Source: a virus
Direction: 5' to 3' (one strand)
DNA length: 21,444 bases
IMG/VR virus record: IMGVR_UViG_3300036828_000221
Span: 1 to 21,444 of that record
Shown here: one piece after another, positions 1 through 7,188 of the stretch
How positions within the stretch are numbered: the stretch's first letter is position 1
How the letters are laid out: the number at the start of each line of letters is the position of its first letter
Position numbers and translations under genes: made by a program
The notes under the pieces: model-generated
What the model was told of the DNA's origin: nothing
Seen by the model: the letters and a program-made list of their open reading frames with translations, nothing else
Databases searched by the model: none

Positions 1-300
1 GTGCCGTTTCTCCCCCGAACAAGCCCAACCCCAAACGATGTAACTAGATTCGGGCCAATCGACGCCGATCCCGACCCAATCGCCCAAGCCCTCTTCGATC
101 GGGCAGCGGATCGCGCGGTAGCCGCCCACGCGCTACACCCCGAAGTGAACCCGGACCTACTGGTGGCGCCGTCGCTCTTCGCCGAGATGTACCTATACCG
201 CGCGGAGCACGGTGTGATGCCGGAACCGGCACGGTCCGAAGTGACTGAGACCTTTTGGGCGGCGATGGCGCTAGGTACGGAACCCCTACTGCCCGACTAA
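1..300 (+). CDS. Hypothetical protein, unit 1 only; start uncertain
   Basis: This frame of up to 99 codons begins with GTG at the first base and stops TAA at 298-300, so the true start may lie outside the window or further in (an in-frame GTG is at 163). From about residue 24 the protein looks genuinely coding: a helical, Ala-rich stretch (ALFDRAADRAVAAHALH) followed by an acidic C-terminus. I do not recognise a family. The first 17 or so codons overlap a block repeated at 15089 that carries the GTAACTAGATT motif, so that part may be promoter rather than coding. In unit 2 the same frame is open for only 43 codons and lacks the body of the gene. It sits directly before the small terminase, where cos-type phages often keep small accessory genes. 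Confidence 0.5.
   Translation: MPFLPRTSPTPNDVTRFGPIDADPDPIAQALFDRAADRAVAAHALHPEVNPDLLVAPSLFAEMYLYRAEHGVMPEPARSEVTETFWAAMALGTEPLLPD
40..50 (+). promoter_or_regulatory. GTAACTAGATT motif, copy 1
   Basis: An 11-base motif containing overlapping -10-like hexamers (TAACTA, TAGATT) in otherwise GC-rich DNA. The same motif occurs at 372-382, 15127-15137 and, with G for A in the middle, on the minus strand at 12774-12784. Every copy is in or next to a gene boundary. No convincing TTGACA-like -35 lies at the right distance, so it may be an extended -10 promoter or a protein-binding site such as an operator or terminase site. Confidence 0.5.
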
Positions 301-366
301 GGCCGGCCCCGATCCCGGGCGGACGATAAGGGGCGACAGATCGTCACGGGACCAGGGCCAGCACCC

Positions 367-393
367 CCACCGTAACTAGATTCGGTGGTGGTG
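367..393 (+). promoter_or_regulatory. Second GTAACTAGATT motif, inside a dyad ahead of terS
   Basis: The motif at 372-382 is flanked by an inverted repeat, CCACCG (367-372) and CGGTGG (383-388), so its AT-rich core would form the loop of a hairpin. Three successive GTG codons (385, 388, 391) follow at once. If TAGATT (377-382) is the -10 box, transcription would begin near the third GTG and the small terminase message would be nearly leaderless. Unit 2 does not have this arrangement: there the single motif lies about 90 bases upstream of the start. Confidence 0.45.
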
Positions 394-714
394 CCTCAGG
401 ATCCGCTCTTCGATCTGGACACCGGCCCTAAGCCGGTGAAGCGGATCCGCAAAGCAACGGACCGGACGGTGCGCGAGCTTCGCAAGCTGGGCCGCGTCGA
501 GCCGGCCGACACGTTGCTGATCGCCCTCTTGCGGACGTGTTCGGATCGGTGCGACGAGCTGCGCGGCGGTGAGGGCAAGGAGTACCACGAAGCCCAAGCG
601 CTACGGCTGACCGGCGAGCTAGAGGCGAGATTGCGGGGGGTCGGTGGGCCGGTGAGCGATGCTTTCGACCAGCTACTGGCTGCGGCTACGGGTCCCACCA
701 CGCCTAGCGACTGA
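391..714 (+). CDS. terS: Terminase small subunit (unit 1)
   Basis: Predicted DNA-recognition subunit of the packaging motor, 107 residues, highly charged and helical, with no recognisable catalytic site. The assignment rests on position directly before a clear large terminase and on size. GTG 391 is chosen because the unit 2 copy starts MPQDPLF; in-frame GTGs at 385 and 388 would add two residues. The protein is identical to the unit 2 copy, and all of the roughly sixteen base differences I can see are synonymous. Its last 56 bases overlap the start of the large terminase in another frame, and that overlap is almost invariant between the units. The usual alternative for a gene here would be an HNH nuclease, but no HNH motif is present. 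Confidence 0.8.
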   Translation: MPQDPLFDLDTGPKPVKRIRKATDRTVRELRKLGRVEPADTLLIALLRTCSDRCDELRGGEGKEYHEAQALRLTGELEARLRGVGGPVSDAFDQLLAAATGPTTPSD

Positions 715-2125
715 ACCGACGCCCGGGGTCGCCACCCTTGGCCCGGCGACCGACAAGGTCGGGGCCGCGCTTTTCGGCCGGCCGATGCAAGCGTGGCAGT
801 CCGCGGTTAACCGGGTCGCCGGTGAAGTCACCCCGACCGGCGAAATGGTCCACCCGCTGGTGGTGCTTCACGTGCCCCGCCGGGCCGGTAAGTCCGCCCT
901 CGCCCTCGCCCAGCTTTGCCGGCGGTGCCTGGGCCAGCCACGGTCTCAGTCGTGGTACACCGCGCAGACCGGCGGCGACGCGGGCCGCACGTTCCGCCGT
1001 GAATGGCTACCGATCCTCAGAGGTTGCGGGCTGGCCGGCGGACCCCGCCCGAAGCTGAAGGTCTCGCTCCGCGCGGGGTCGGAGTCTTTCGAGCTTCAGT
1101 CCCTGAACACCACCGTGACGTGCTTCCCACCGATCGAAGCCGCCCTACATGGGACGAACGTCGACCTGGCGGTGATCGATGAAGCCTGGGCGCACGACCT
1201 CGACGCCGGGGCCGGTGTCGAAATGGCGGTGTTCCCGGCGCAGCTCACCCGGCCCGGATCCCAAACATGGATTGTGTCGGCCGGCGGGACGATCGCGTCG
1301 ACGTGGTGGGACGGCTGGCTAGAACGCGGCGAGCAAGCCTTAGCGACCGGCGACCCGTCGATAGCGATCTTCGATTGGGGCGCCGACCCCGACGATCCCG
1401 AGTACGACCCGACCAGCCCGGCCACCTGGTGGACCGCCCACCCGGCTTTGGGCGACACGATCACCGAAGCGGCGATAGCCGCGGAGCTGGCCAGGTCGTC
1501 GACGGTGGCGGCTTTCGAACGGTCGGTGCTCAACGTTTGGCCCCGACCCCGCGCCCTGAAAACCGGTGTCGACCTCGCGGCTTGGGCGAGCTTGGCGGAT
1601 CTGGAAGTCACCGCGGCCCCGGCGGTGTTGGCTTTCGACGTCGCCGCCGATCGATCCTCCGCTTCGATGGCGACCGCCGGGGTCGCGCGCGACGGCCGGG
1701 TAGTGGTCGAAGTGGTCGACGACCGTTCCGGCACCGGCTGGATCGAACGCGAAACCAAAGCGTGGCGCCAAGCGAACCGCGCGGGCTTGGTGGTGGCCGA
1801 CGCCCTGAACGCCGGGACGATCGCCACCCGCCTAGAGCTGGCCGGGGTCGACGTGCTGCAAACGTCGGCCGGGCAAATGGCCAAAGCGTGCGCCGATCTG
1901 ATCGACCAGATCACTAACCGGACCGTCGCCCACCGGTCCCAGGCGATACTTGACGGTGCCCTACGTGGTGCCGGGCGACGCCCACTTGGGGACGGGTGGG
2001 CGTGGTCCCGGCGCAATAGTGACGGATCGATCGCCCCGCTCGTCGCCGTGACCTTGGCGGCTTGGGCCGCAAGGTCGACGCCCCGGATCCCGGCCCCGTT
2101 CGTGATAGTTGCCGACCGGAGGTAG
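659..2125 (+). CDS. terL: Terminase large subunit (unit 1)
   Basis: ATP-driven packaging motor and nuclease that cuts concatemers and fills proheads; 488 residues. The N-terminal ATPase has a Walker A motif PRRAGKS (residues 73-79), a Walker B strand with acidic pair AVIDE (D174, E175), and a SAGGT coupling motif near 207-211. The C-terminal half has the RNase H-like nuclease pattern: LAFD (D327), VVAD (D381) and a late Asp near GDGW (about 445). ATG 659 lies inside terS. It is preferred because the N-terminal stretch RVPPRLATEPT is conserved in unit 2 and typical of actinophage TerL; the next in-frame ATG (784) would remove it. The stop is followed immediately by a conserved small dyad and then the portal gene. 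Confidence 0.95.
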   Translation: MLSTSYWLRLRVPPRLATEPTPGVATLGPATDKVGAALFGRPMQAWQSAVNRVAGEVTPTGEMVHPLVVLHVPRRAGKSALALAQLCRRCLGQPRSQSWYTAQTGGDAGRTFRREWLPILRGCGLAGGPRPKLKVSLRAGSESFELQSLNTTVTCFPPIEAALHGTNVDLAVIDEAWAHDLDAGAGVEMAVFPAQLTRPGSQTWIVSAGGTIASTWWDGWLERGEQALATGDPSIAIFDWGADPDDPEYDPTSPATWWTAHPALGDTITEAAIAAELARSSTVAAFERSVLNVWPRPRALKTGVDLAAWASLADLEVTAAPAVLAFDVAADRSSASMATAGVARDGRVVVEVVDDRSGTGWIERETKAWRQANRAGLVVADALNAGTIATRLELAGVDVLQTSAGQMAKACADLIDQITNRTVAHRSQAILDGALRGAGRRPLGDGWAWSRRNSDGSIAPLVAVTLAAWAARSTPRIPAPFVIVADRR

Positions 2126-2139
2126 TTACTTCACAGTAA
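2126..2139. repeat. Conserved inverted repeat at the terL-portal junction
   Basis: A perfect dyad TTACT-TCAC-AGTAA starts on the base after the terL stop and is copied exactly, with its flanks, in unit 2 (16958-16971). It is AT-rich against a GC-rich background. The right arm runs into AAGGG, which can serve as the portal ribosome site, so folding could tune portal translation. As DNA it could be an operator. It has no T-tract and the stem is short, so a terminator is unlikely. Confidence 0.6.
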
Positions 2140-2146
2140 GGGCCTA

Positions 2147-3418
2147 GTGAAGCTCCGACTACGCCGCCGGTCCCGGGATATCGACGCGGCCGACAGTCCG
2201 CCCCAATGGCCGGTGCCGGCCGGCCCTCAGCACCGGCCGCGTATGCCGGACATGGGCGGCGGGTGGCTGGGCGGGCTTTCCAACATGGAACGTTCGTCGG
2301 CGATGGCGGTGCCGACGCTGGCCTATATCCGGGCTCAGCTCGCCGGTGGTGTCGCGTCGATGCCGCTGGAGCGGTACCGGACGAACACCGACACCGGTGA
2401 TGTGAAGCTCGACCCGGGCTGGTGCCAGAACCCCGACCCGGCGCCGGCTATCCCGTCGTCGGTGTTCTGGTCGTGGGTGATCGATGATCTGCTTTTCGAC
2501 GGCAAGAGCACGCTGATCGTGCTGGGCAGGGACTCGACGGGGTTCCCGGTGATGTTCCGCCGGGTCAAGCCCGGCCAGCTCACTTACGACCCGCTAACCC
2601 TTGCGTGGGGCACGATGTGGTTGAACACCGAAGTGAACTATCTCGGGTTCGTGGTCCCGCCTACCGACGTCGTGGTGATCGACGGACCGCACGAAGGGAT
2701 CTGCAACTACGGGGCGGCGACGATCCAAGCCGCTTTGGATCTGGAAACCTCAGCGGCGACCGCGGCCGGCGAACCGTTGCCGAACATCGACTTGCACCAG
2801 ACCGGCGGCGAACCCTTGTCGACTCTCGCCGCCCAGGAGCTGGTCGACGACTGGAAGGGCGCGCGGCAACAGGGCGCGACCGCGTACACCCCGCAGAACC
2901 TTGACGCCCGCGTGCTCGGGTGGTCATCCGCGGAGCTTCAGATGATCGAAGCCCGCCAGTACATGGCGACCCAGCTCGCCCGCATGACCGGTGTCAACCC
3001 GACGCTGGTGTCCGCCGCTATGGGCAGCTCGTCGAGCTACGTGTACACGAACCAGGCGGACTACCGTGCCGCGTTCCTAGACGATTGCCTTGATAGCTAC
3101 CTCCGGGCGATCGAAGGGCGGCTATCGGCGACCGACGTGACCCCGCGCGGCCAGTACGTCCAGTTCGACCGTGACGCGTTCACCCGCTTGACCTTGCTTC
3201 AGCGTGTCGACGTGATGGTGGGCGCCCTGAAGTCCGGCGCCCCGCCGGCCCTGGTCGACCAGCTCGCCACGACCCTAAATCTGGATATCACCATGCCCGA
3301 CGAGCCGGACCCGACCGCACTTCCGACCGACACGCCGGCCCCGCCGCCCTCTAGCGCGGTGCCGGCCCCGCCGCCGCCCCGCCCGACACCCGCCACGCCG
3401 GCACCGGCCGCACCGTAG
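2147..3418 (+). CDS. Portal protein, HK97-like (unit 1)
   Basis: Dodecameric ring at the capsid vertex through which DNA enters and leaves; 423 residues, usual for HK97-type portals of small actinophages. The portal signature is in the core: AVPTLAYIRAQLAGGVASMPLERY near residues 51-74, the central FWSWVIDDLLFDGKSTL region, and the C-terminal helical block containing IEARQYMATQLARMTGVNP and SSSSYVYTNQADYR. The last 40 or so residues are a Pro/Ala-rich tail after the folded domain. GTG 2147 follows AAGGG by four bases. The second half is nearly identical to the unit 2 protein, whereas the first 45 residues differ clearly. Confidence 0.9.
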   Translation: MKLRLRRRSRDIDAADSPPQWPVPAGPQHRPRMPDMGGGWLGGLSNMERSSAMAVPTLAYIRAQLAGGVASMPLERYRTNTDTGDVKLDPGWCQNPDPAPAIPSSVFWSWVIDDLLFDGKSTLIVLGRDSTGFPVMFRRVKPGQLTYDPLTLAWGTMWLNTEVNYLGFVVPPTDVVVIDGPHEGICNYGAATIQAALDLETSAATAAGEPLPNIDLHQTGGEPLSTLAAQELVDDWKGARQQGATAYTPQNLDARVLGWSSAELQMIEARQYMATQLARMTGVNPTLVSAAMGSSSSYVYTNQADYRAAFLDDCLDSYLRAIEGRLSATDVTPRGQYVQFDRDAFTRLTLLQRVDVMVGALKSGAPPALVDQLATTLNLDITMPDEPDPTALPTDTPAPPPSSAVPAPPPPRPTPATPAPAAP

Positions 3419-3434
3419 AGAAGGGCGAGAACAT

Positions 3435-5249
3435 ATGTCTGAGATACGTTTGGCCGCGCCGGCCGCTGGTATCCGTGCCGACCGCCCGTCGCGGACTATC
3501 AGCGGACCGGTGGTCCCTTGGGACGTGTTCGCCGCGGTGAGCACCGGCCAGATCGTGGCTTTCGCCCCGGGGTCGGTGATCCTGGGCGAACGGTCGAAAC
3601 TGGTACTCGATCACGACCCGGCCCAGCCGGTCGCCGTGTTCGTGTCCGCCAATGACACCGGCACCGAACTGGAAGCCACGTTTAGGGTGCCGCCCGGCCC
3701 GGCCGGCGACCAGATCCTGGCCGACGCCCAAGAGGGCTTACGCGACGGGTTCAGCGTGGGCGTTGACGTGATCACGTCGGAGGACCGCGCGGAGGGCACC
3801 TACGTGACCGCCGCGCGGGGCCGGCACGTCGCTTTGTTGTCTGAACCGGCTTTCGACGCCGCCCGGGTGGCTTCAGTGATCGCCGCCGCACCAGTACCGC
3901 CAGCCGCACCGACCGAAGGAGAACCCGCCGTGTCCGATGTTCCGACCCCAATCACCGTTAGCTTCTCGGGACCGCTCGCCGTGGCCACGCTGGCTACCGA
4001 CGACCTGCCCGGCGGCGGCGGTGATGACGAAGTGACACCCGCAACCCCGGCGGCTGGTGCGGTGATCCCGACCGTGGCCGGCGCGCGTGCACCGGTACCG
4101 CTCGCGGCTTCAGCCGCCCGGGTGACCGACCCTTATCCGTACTCGGTGCCCCAATGGATGGGCGGGCCGTCATTCGTGATGGACGCGTACAAGTCGATGG
4201 AAGATCCGGGCTCGATCGAAGCCGACCGGTGGCGGCGATCCCTGGTCGCCCTCTCAGACCCTGCCGTGCTCCGGGCGGGTGTCGCCCGCTTCGCGAACGC
4301 GATGCCGCCGACGATCCAAGCCGCCACCGGTACGACGACCACCGAACCGGCCCTGGTGCCCGACCGGTGGCTACCAGAGCGGTACGTGCCGCTACGTGGG
4401 GCGAAGGCGCCGCTCTACACCGCCCTGGCCAAGTATCCGACCCCCGACTTCACCACGCTTCAGGTACCCCGCACCGCTACTGAGACCGGACTATCTGGCC
4501 GGCCGGTCGACGAAGTGACCCCGATCACGCCGGGCGACATCACCACCGATAGCGACACAATCTCGATCGACGAAGTCGAAGGCGCGTACCTCTTCAGCCG
4601 GAAGTTGCTTCTCGGGTCCAACCCGCAGATCGACCGGATCGCACTCGACGCGTTGGATCGTGCCTGGTTGGCCGACGTCGAAGGCCGCGCGGTGACCTAC
4701 TTCCAAGGCGCCAACGTGTCGACAGCCGTGGGCGCCACGTACGCGGACGGTCCCGGCTACATCGCCGCCCTTCGTGGCCAGCTCGCCCGGATGGCCGCGT
4801 CGACGCTCTACATGGGCACGGCGATCGTGCCGGCGGCGAAGGAATACATCGCTTTGGCGGAAGCCGACGACGGGTCCGGTCGGCCGCTACTGCCCTACGG
4901 TCCGCAGATCAACGCCCCGGGCACCAGCTCGGCCGGCTACGGCACCGTGAGCGTTCAGGGTGTGCCCGCGTTTCCGGGGCCGTATATGCCGGCGGATAAG
5001 ACGTTCGTTCTGGATCAGTCGCTTGACGCGGCGGTGTGCTTCGCGACGCCGGTGATGAATTTCCGGCTGGAATGGACCACCGACACGACCACCGGCGGAA
5101 ACGTCAAAGTGCTGAAGCTGGTGAAGTACTCGGGCGTGGGGTTCTGGTCTCAGTACGTCGGCGGGGTCGTGCTCATGACGAATAGCTCGCCGATCGCCGA
5201 CGAGACCGGCGATCCTGCCAGCTCGAGCGGATCCGGCCGGAAGCGTTAG
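3435..5249 (+). CDS. Fused prohead protease - major capsid protein (unit 1)
   Basis: Single 604-residue chain joining a capsid maturation protease to an HK97-fold shell protein. Residues 1-150 are protease-like (S78 type): candidate catalytic His60 in LVLDHDP, Ser107 in DGFSVGVD, then the typical end GRHVALLSEPAFDAARV. A Pro/Ala-rich linker follows. Residues 166-250 form a spacer that may act as the scaffolding (delta) region. The capsid fold runs from about 310 to the end, with SRKLLLGSNPQIDRIALDAL and CFATPVMNFRLEW as landmarks. ATG 3435 follows AAGGGCGA. An in-frame ribosome site and GTG inside the gene (3916-3932) could give a separate 439-residue capsid protein. Small actinophages with this fusion are known. 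Confidence 0.92.
   Translation: MSEIRLAAPAAGIRADRPSRTISGPVVPWDVFAAVSTGQIVAFAPGSVILGERSKLVLDHDPAQPVAVFVSANDTGTELEATFRVPPGPAGDQILADAQEGLRDGFSVGVDVITSEDRAEGTYVTAARGRHVALLSEPAFDAARVASVIAAAPVPPAAPTEGEPAVSDVPTPITVSFSGPLAVATLATDDLPGGGGDDEVTPATPAAGAVIPTVAGARAPVPLAASAARVTDPYPYSVPQWMGGPSFVMDAYKSMEDPGSIEADRWRRSLVALSDPAVLRAGVARFANAMPPTIQAATGTTTTEPALVPDRWLPERYVPLRGAKAPLYTALAKYPTPDFTTLQVPRTATETGLSGRPVDEVTPITPGDITTDSDTISIDEVEGAYLFSRKLLLGSNPQIDRIALDALDRAWLADVEGRAVTYFQGANVSTAVGATYADGPGYIAALRGQLARMAASTLYMGTAIVPAAKEYIALAEADDGSGRPLLPYGPQINAPGTSSAGYGTVSVQGVPAFPGPYMPADKTFVLDQSLDAAVCFATPVMNFRLEWTTDTTTGGNVKVLKLVKYSGVGFWSQYVGGVVLMTNSSPIADETGDPASSSGSGRKR
3916..3932 (+). promoter_or_regulatory. Internal in-frame ribosome site and GTG start in the fusion gene
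   Basis: AAGGAGA at 3916-3922 is followed eight bases after GGAG by GTG at 3930, in the frame of the fusion gene (codon 166). It sits exactly at the junction between protease and capsid parts. Unit 2 has the same arrangement at 18758-18774 although surrounding sequence differs. The simplest reading is a second translation start that makes free capsid protein in excess over protease-bearing chains. The motif also encodes TEGEP in a linker, so chance conservation through the protein must be excluded. Confidence 0.65.
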
Positions 5250-5254
5250 ATCCG

Positions 5255-5560
5255 GTGGCGACGGGGTGGCCCGCGGATGCTGACCTTGCCGGCCGTTTGG
5301 GACTGACGGACGGCGACGATGCTTCGCGGGTCACCGCGGCTAACGCGGCCGCCCAAGCCGACGCGGTCAACTACGGGCTGGACCCGGTGGCCGGGGCGAC
5401 TGACGCCGGGATCTTCGAAGGGATCCTGCTTATGGGCCAGTGGTGGTACGAGAACCGGAACCGGCCCGAAGGGCTCGATTCGCTTAACCCGATGGCTACC
5501 CCCTACTACCGCAAGGTCGCGATCGGGATCATGACCCGGGGTAAGCCGGCGATCGCGTGA
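5255..5560 (+). CDS. Head-tail connector, gp6-like (unit 1)
   Basis: Small protein of 101 residues expected to form a ring under the portal. It opens MATGWPADADLAGRLGL, continues with a helical region rich in Ala, and has the aromatic core MGQWWYENRN, a pattern I associate with gp6-type head-tail connectors. GTG 5255 lies five bases after the capsid stop, and the gene overlaps the next by GTGA at 5557. The unit 2 counterpart (20070-20381) shares the opening and the W-W-Y core but differs widely elsewhere, so divergence that begins in the capsid domain continues here. Confidence 0.7.
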   Translation: MATGWPADADLAGRLGLTDGDDASRVTAANAAAQADAVNYGLDPVAGATDAGIFEGILLMGQWWYENRNRPEGLDSLNPMATPYYRKVAIGIMTRGKPAIA

Positions 5561-5973
5561 GTGTCGCGGTAACCGTCGCTGAAGTCGTCGACGCGCTCAC
5601 CGCGGCGGGTATGCGTGTCGCGGTCCGCGATGGGGATATCACCCCGCCGGTTACCTACATCACCATCGGGCAGGTCTCCGATGCGGCGATCACGCTGAAG
5701 GGCGGGACGTCGACGCTTCTCTACGTGTACGTGATCCCGATCCGCGGGATCGACAATCTGGCCGGCGACGCCGACCTACTCGATCAAGTGTTCGCCGCGC
5801 TGGGGCCGATCGCCGCCGCCGCCCTCACCGCTACCAGAACGTCGCTGACGATCCGCTCCGACACGTGGCCGGCCTACCGGGTCGACCTGACCGTGCTCGA
5901 AACCACACCGCCCGGAGGTAAAGCAAATGGCAACGCAAGCGAACCGGCTACTCGGAACCTTGAAGCTCGGTGA
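5557..5973 (+). CDS. Tail terminator or head-tail joining protein (unit 1)
   Basis: A 138-residue protein beginning MSVAVTVAEVVDALTAAGMRVAV, with alternating beta segments (VTYITIGQ, LLYVYVIPIRG, YRVDLTVLETTPP). Position between connector and major tail protein, and size, suggest a tail terminator or neck protein; the sequence alone does not decide. The start is GTG overlapping the previous stop as GTGA, indicating translational coupling. The last 47 bases overlap the major tail gene and contain its GGAGGT ribosome site, which explains why PPGGK is kept in both units. Confidence 0.6.
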   Translation: MSVAVTVAEVVDALTAAGMRVAVRDGDITPPVTYITIGQVSDAAITLKGGTSTLLYVYVIPIRGIDNLAGDADLLDQVFAALGPIAAAALTATRTSLTIRSDTWPAYRVDLTVLETTPPGGKANGNASEPATRNLEAR

Positions 5974-6349
5974 CACGTCGACCGGTGTCGCGATGGAAGC
6001 CCAAGTCAGCAACATCGGCGCCCCGCAGACAGTCACCCGCGATTCGCCGGTCACTGTCCTGACTGGTGACGTGATCACCGCGGCCGCAACCAGGTCGTGG
6101 GCGCTAACCGGGTCGTGCCTGCTGGATCTCATGGACCCCCAGGGCGTTTTCTACTTCGTCAACGCCCACGTGGGCGACGAACTGCCGTTCGAGTGGTTGC
6201 CGGCCGGTGCCACCGGGCCGACCGTTTCCGGCACGTGCGTGGTCGACGGGTGGGACACCGAAGAACTAGCCGCCGGGGCGATGATCACGTCCAAGTTCAC
6301 GTGGCCAGTCCAAGGGCAAGCCGTCTGGACCCCGCCGGCCGGCGGCTGA
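5927..6349 (+). CDS. Major tail protein (unit 1)
   Basis: Predicted tail-tube subunit, 140 residues, made mainly of beta segments: LLGTLKLGDTS, MEAQVSNIG, ALTGSCLLDLMDPQGVFYFV, then SKFTWPVQGQAVWTPPAGG at the end. It starts at ATG 5927, eight bases after a strong GGAGGT that lies within the preceding gene. The family call comes from its beta-rich pattern, its size and its place before the tail chaperones and tape measure. The unit 2 protein (20748-21167) has the same length within one residue and the same beginning and end. Confidence 0.75.
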   Translation: MATQANRLLGTLKLGDTSTGVAMEAQVSNIGAPQTVTRDSPVTVLTGDVITAAATRSWALTGSCLLDLMDPQGVFYFVNAHVGDELPFEWLPAGATGPTVSGTCVVDGWDTEELAAGAMITSKFTWPVQGQAVWTPPAGG

Positions 6350-6353
6350 CCCG

Positions 6354-6731
6354 ATGGCGGACAGCTACTCGATCGACATCACGAACAAAGCGGCTTTCGA
6401 CGCGATGCTGGCCGACGTCGCCGCCACGTTCACCGACATGCGCGAGCCGTTGACCGCTGGGGCGCGCGAACTGCTCGCCGAAGGCCAAGCCGCCGCCCCG
6501 AAACGCACCGGCCGGCTGGCCAGCTCCCACCAGGCTTTGGGCGGCGAAGATCGCCGTATCCGGATCGTGGCTACCGCCCCGTACGCGGCCCCGATCCATT
6601 GGGGATACCCGCGCCACGGGATCCGCCGGCAACCTTGGCTCACCGCGACATGGCTCAGATCGCCTAACCCGATGGCGAAGATCACCGACACCGTGCAATC
6701 GAAGATCGATCGGGCAGCATCGCGGACATGA
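6354..6731 (+). CDS. HK97 gp10-like neck or tail-joining protein (unit 1)
   Basis: A 125-residue protein with the signature of the HK97 gp10 family: an N-terminal helical part (FDAMLADVAATFTDMREPL), then AAPKRTGRLASSHQAL and the Tyr/Ala-rich VATAPYAAPIHWGYPRHGIRRQPWL. These proteins help join head and tail or complete the tail. ATG 6354 starts four bases after the major tail stop, and the end overlaps the chaperone gene as ATGA at 6728. The same gene begins at 21164 in unit 2 and is cut by the window end. Confidence 0.8.
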   Translation: MADSYSIDITNKAAFDAMLADVAATFTDMREPLTAGARELLAEGQAAAPKRTGRLASSHQALGGEDRRIRIVATAPYAAPIHWGYPRHGIRRQPWLTATWLRSPNPMAKITDTVQSKIDRAASRT

Positions 6732-7078
6732 CCACCACCGAAAACGTCCCCCAAACGTCCCCGACCATGACCCCGACCGGCTTCCCGAATCTGGCCGGCT
6801 TGCCGTACCTGAACATGACCGTGACCTTCGACGACGGGACCAGCCACGAAGTGCACGCGGATCAGCGGGACATGCGCCGCGCCGGGGCGCACGCGAACCC
6901 GGAGCTTGACCCGATCGGTTACGCCCGGGCGACCGCTTGGGCGTACCTGACCCGCCACGACATGATCGAAGGTATGGGCTGGGCGGCTTTCGACGCGTCG
7001 GTGCCGTTCTGTCTGCCGATCGATGACCCGGCGGTGCCGGCGACCGCGGACCCTACCGTGACGGCTACGGCCGACTGA
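6728..7078 (+). CDS. Tail assembly chaperone, short form (gpG-like)
   Basis: A 116-residue protein located just before the tape measure, the standard place for the G-type chaperone that coats the tape measure during tail assembly. The middle has a compact beta part (YLNMTVTFDDGTSHEVHADQRD) and a helical part (ARATAWAYLTRHDMIEGMGWAAFDA). The last 20 residues are low-complexity Pro/Ala/Thr/Asp, where a ribosome can leave the frame. ATG 6728 overlaps the gp10-like stop. A longer product made by a -1 shift is annotated separately. Confidence 0.8.
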   Translation: MTTTENVPQTSPTMTPTGFPNLAGLPYLNMTVTFDDGTSHEVHADQRDMRRAGAHANPELDPIGYARATAWAYLTRHDMIEGMGWAAFDASVPFCLPIDDPAVPATADPTVTATAD

Positions 7079-7188
7079 TCGGGCAGCTCGCCGTGCGACT
7101 CGGGATCGCCCCGTCGATCTTGTGGGATGAAGATCCCCGCGACCTGGCGACCCTGGTCGAAGTGATCGAAGAGGCCGGCGATGGCTAA
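6728..7188 (+). CDS. Tail assembly chaperone, frameshifted long form (gpG-gpT)
   Basis: Reading one base back, the frame stays open from 7027 to the TAA at 7186-7188 and encodes DGYGRLIGQLAVRLG, then SILWDEDPRDLATLVEVIEEAGDG. This is the kind of C-terminal extension seen in tail chaperones of siphoviruses. The extension overlaps the tape measure ATG (7181). The shift must occur between 7027, after a -1-frame stop at 7024-7026, and the 0-frame stop at 7076-7078. No canonical X-XXY-YYZ heptamer is visible. The best candidate is CCT (7052-7054) slipping to CCC (7051-7053). The product is expected from the family; the exact site is inference. Confidence 0.7.

Noticed and set aside
1096-2016. Long minus-strand open frame of 306 codons opposite terL.
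   Set aside because: It is an antisense shadow typical of GC-rich coding DNA; the plus strand has all terminase motifs and the antisense protein shows no fold pattern.
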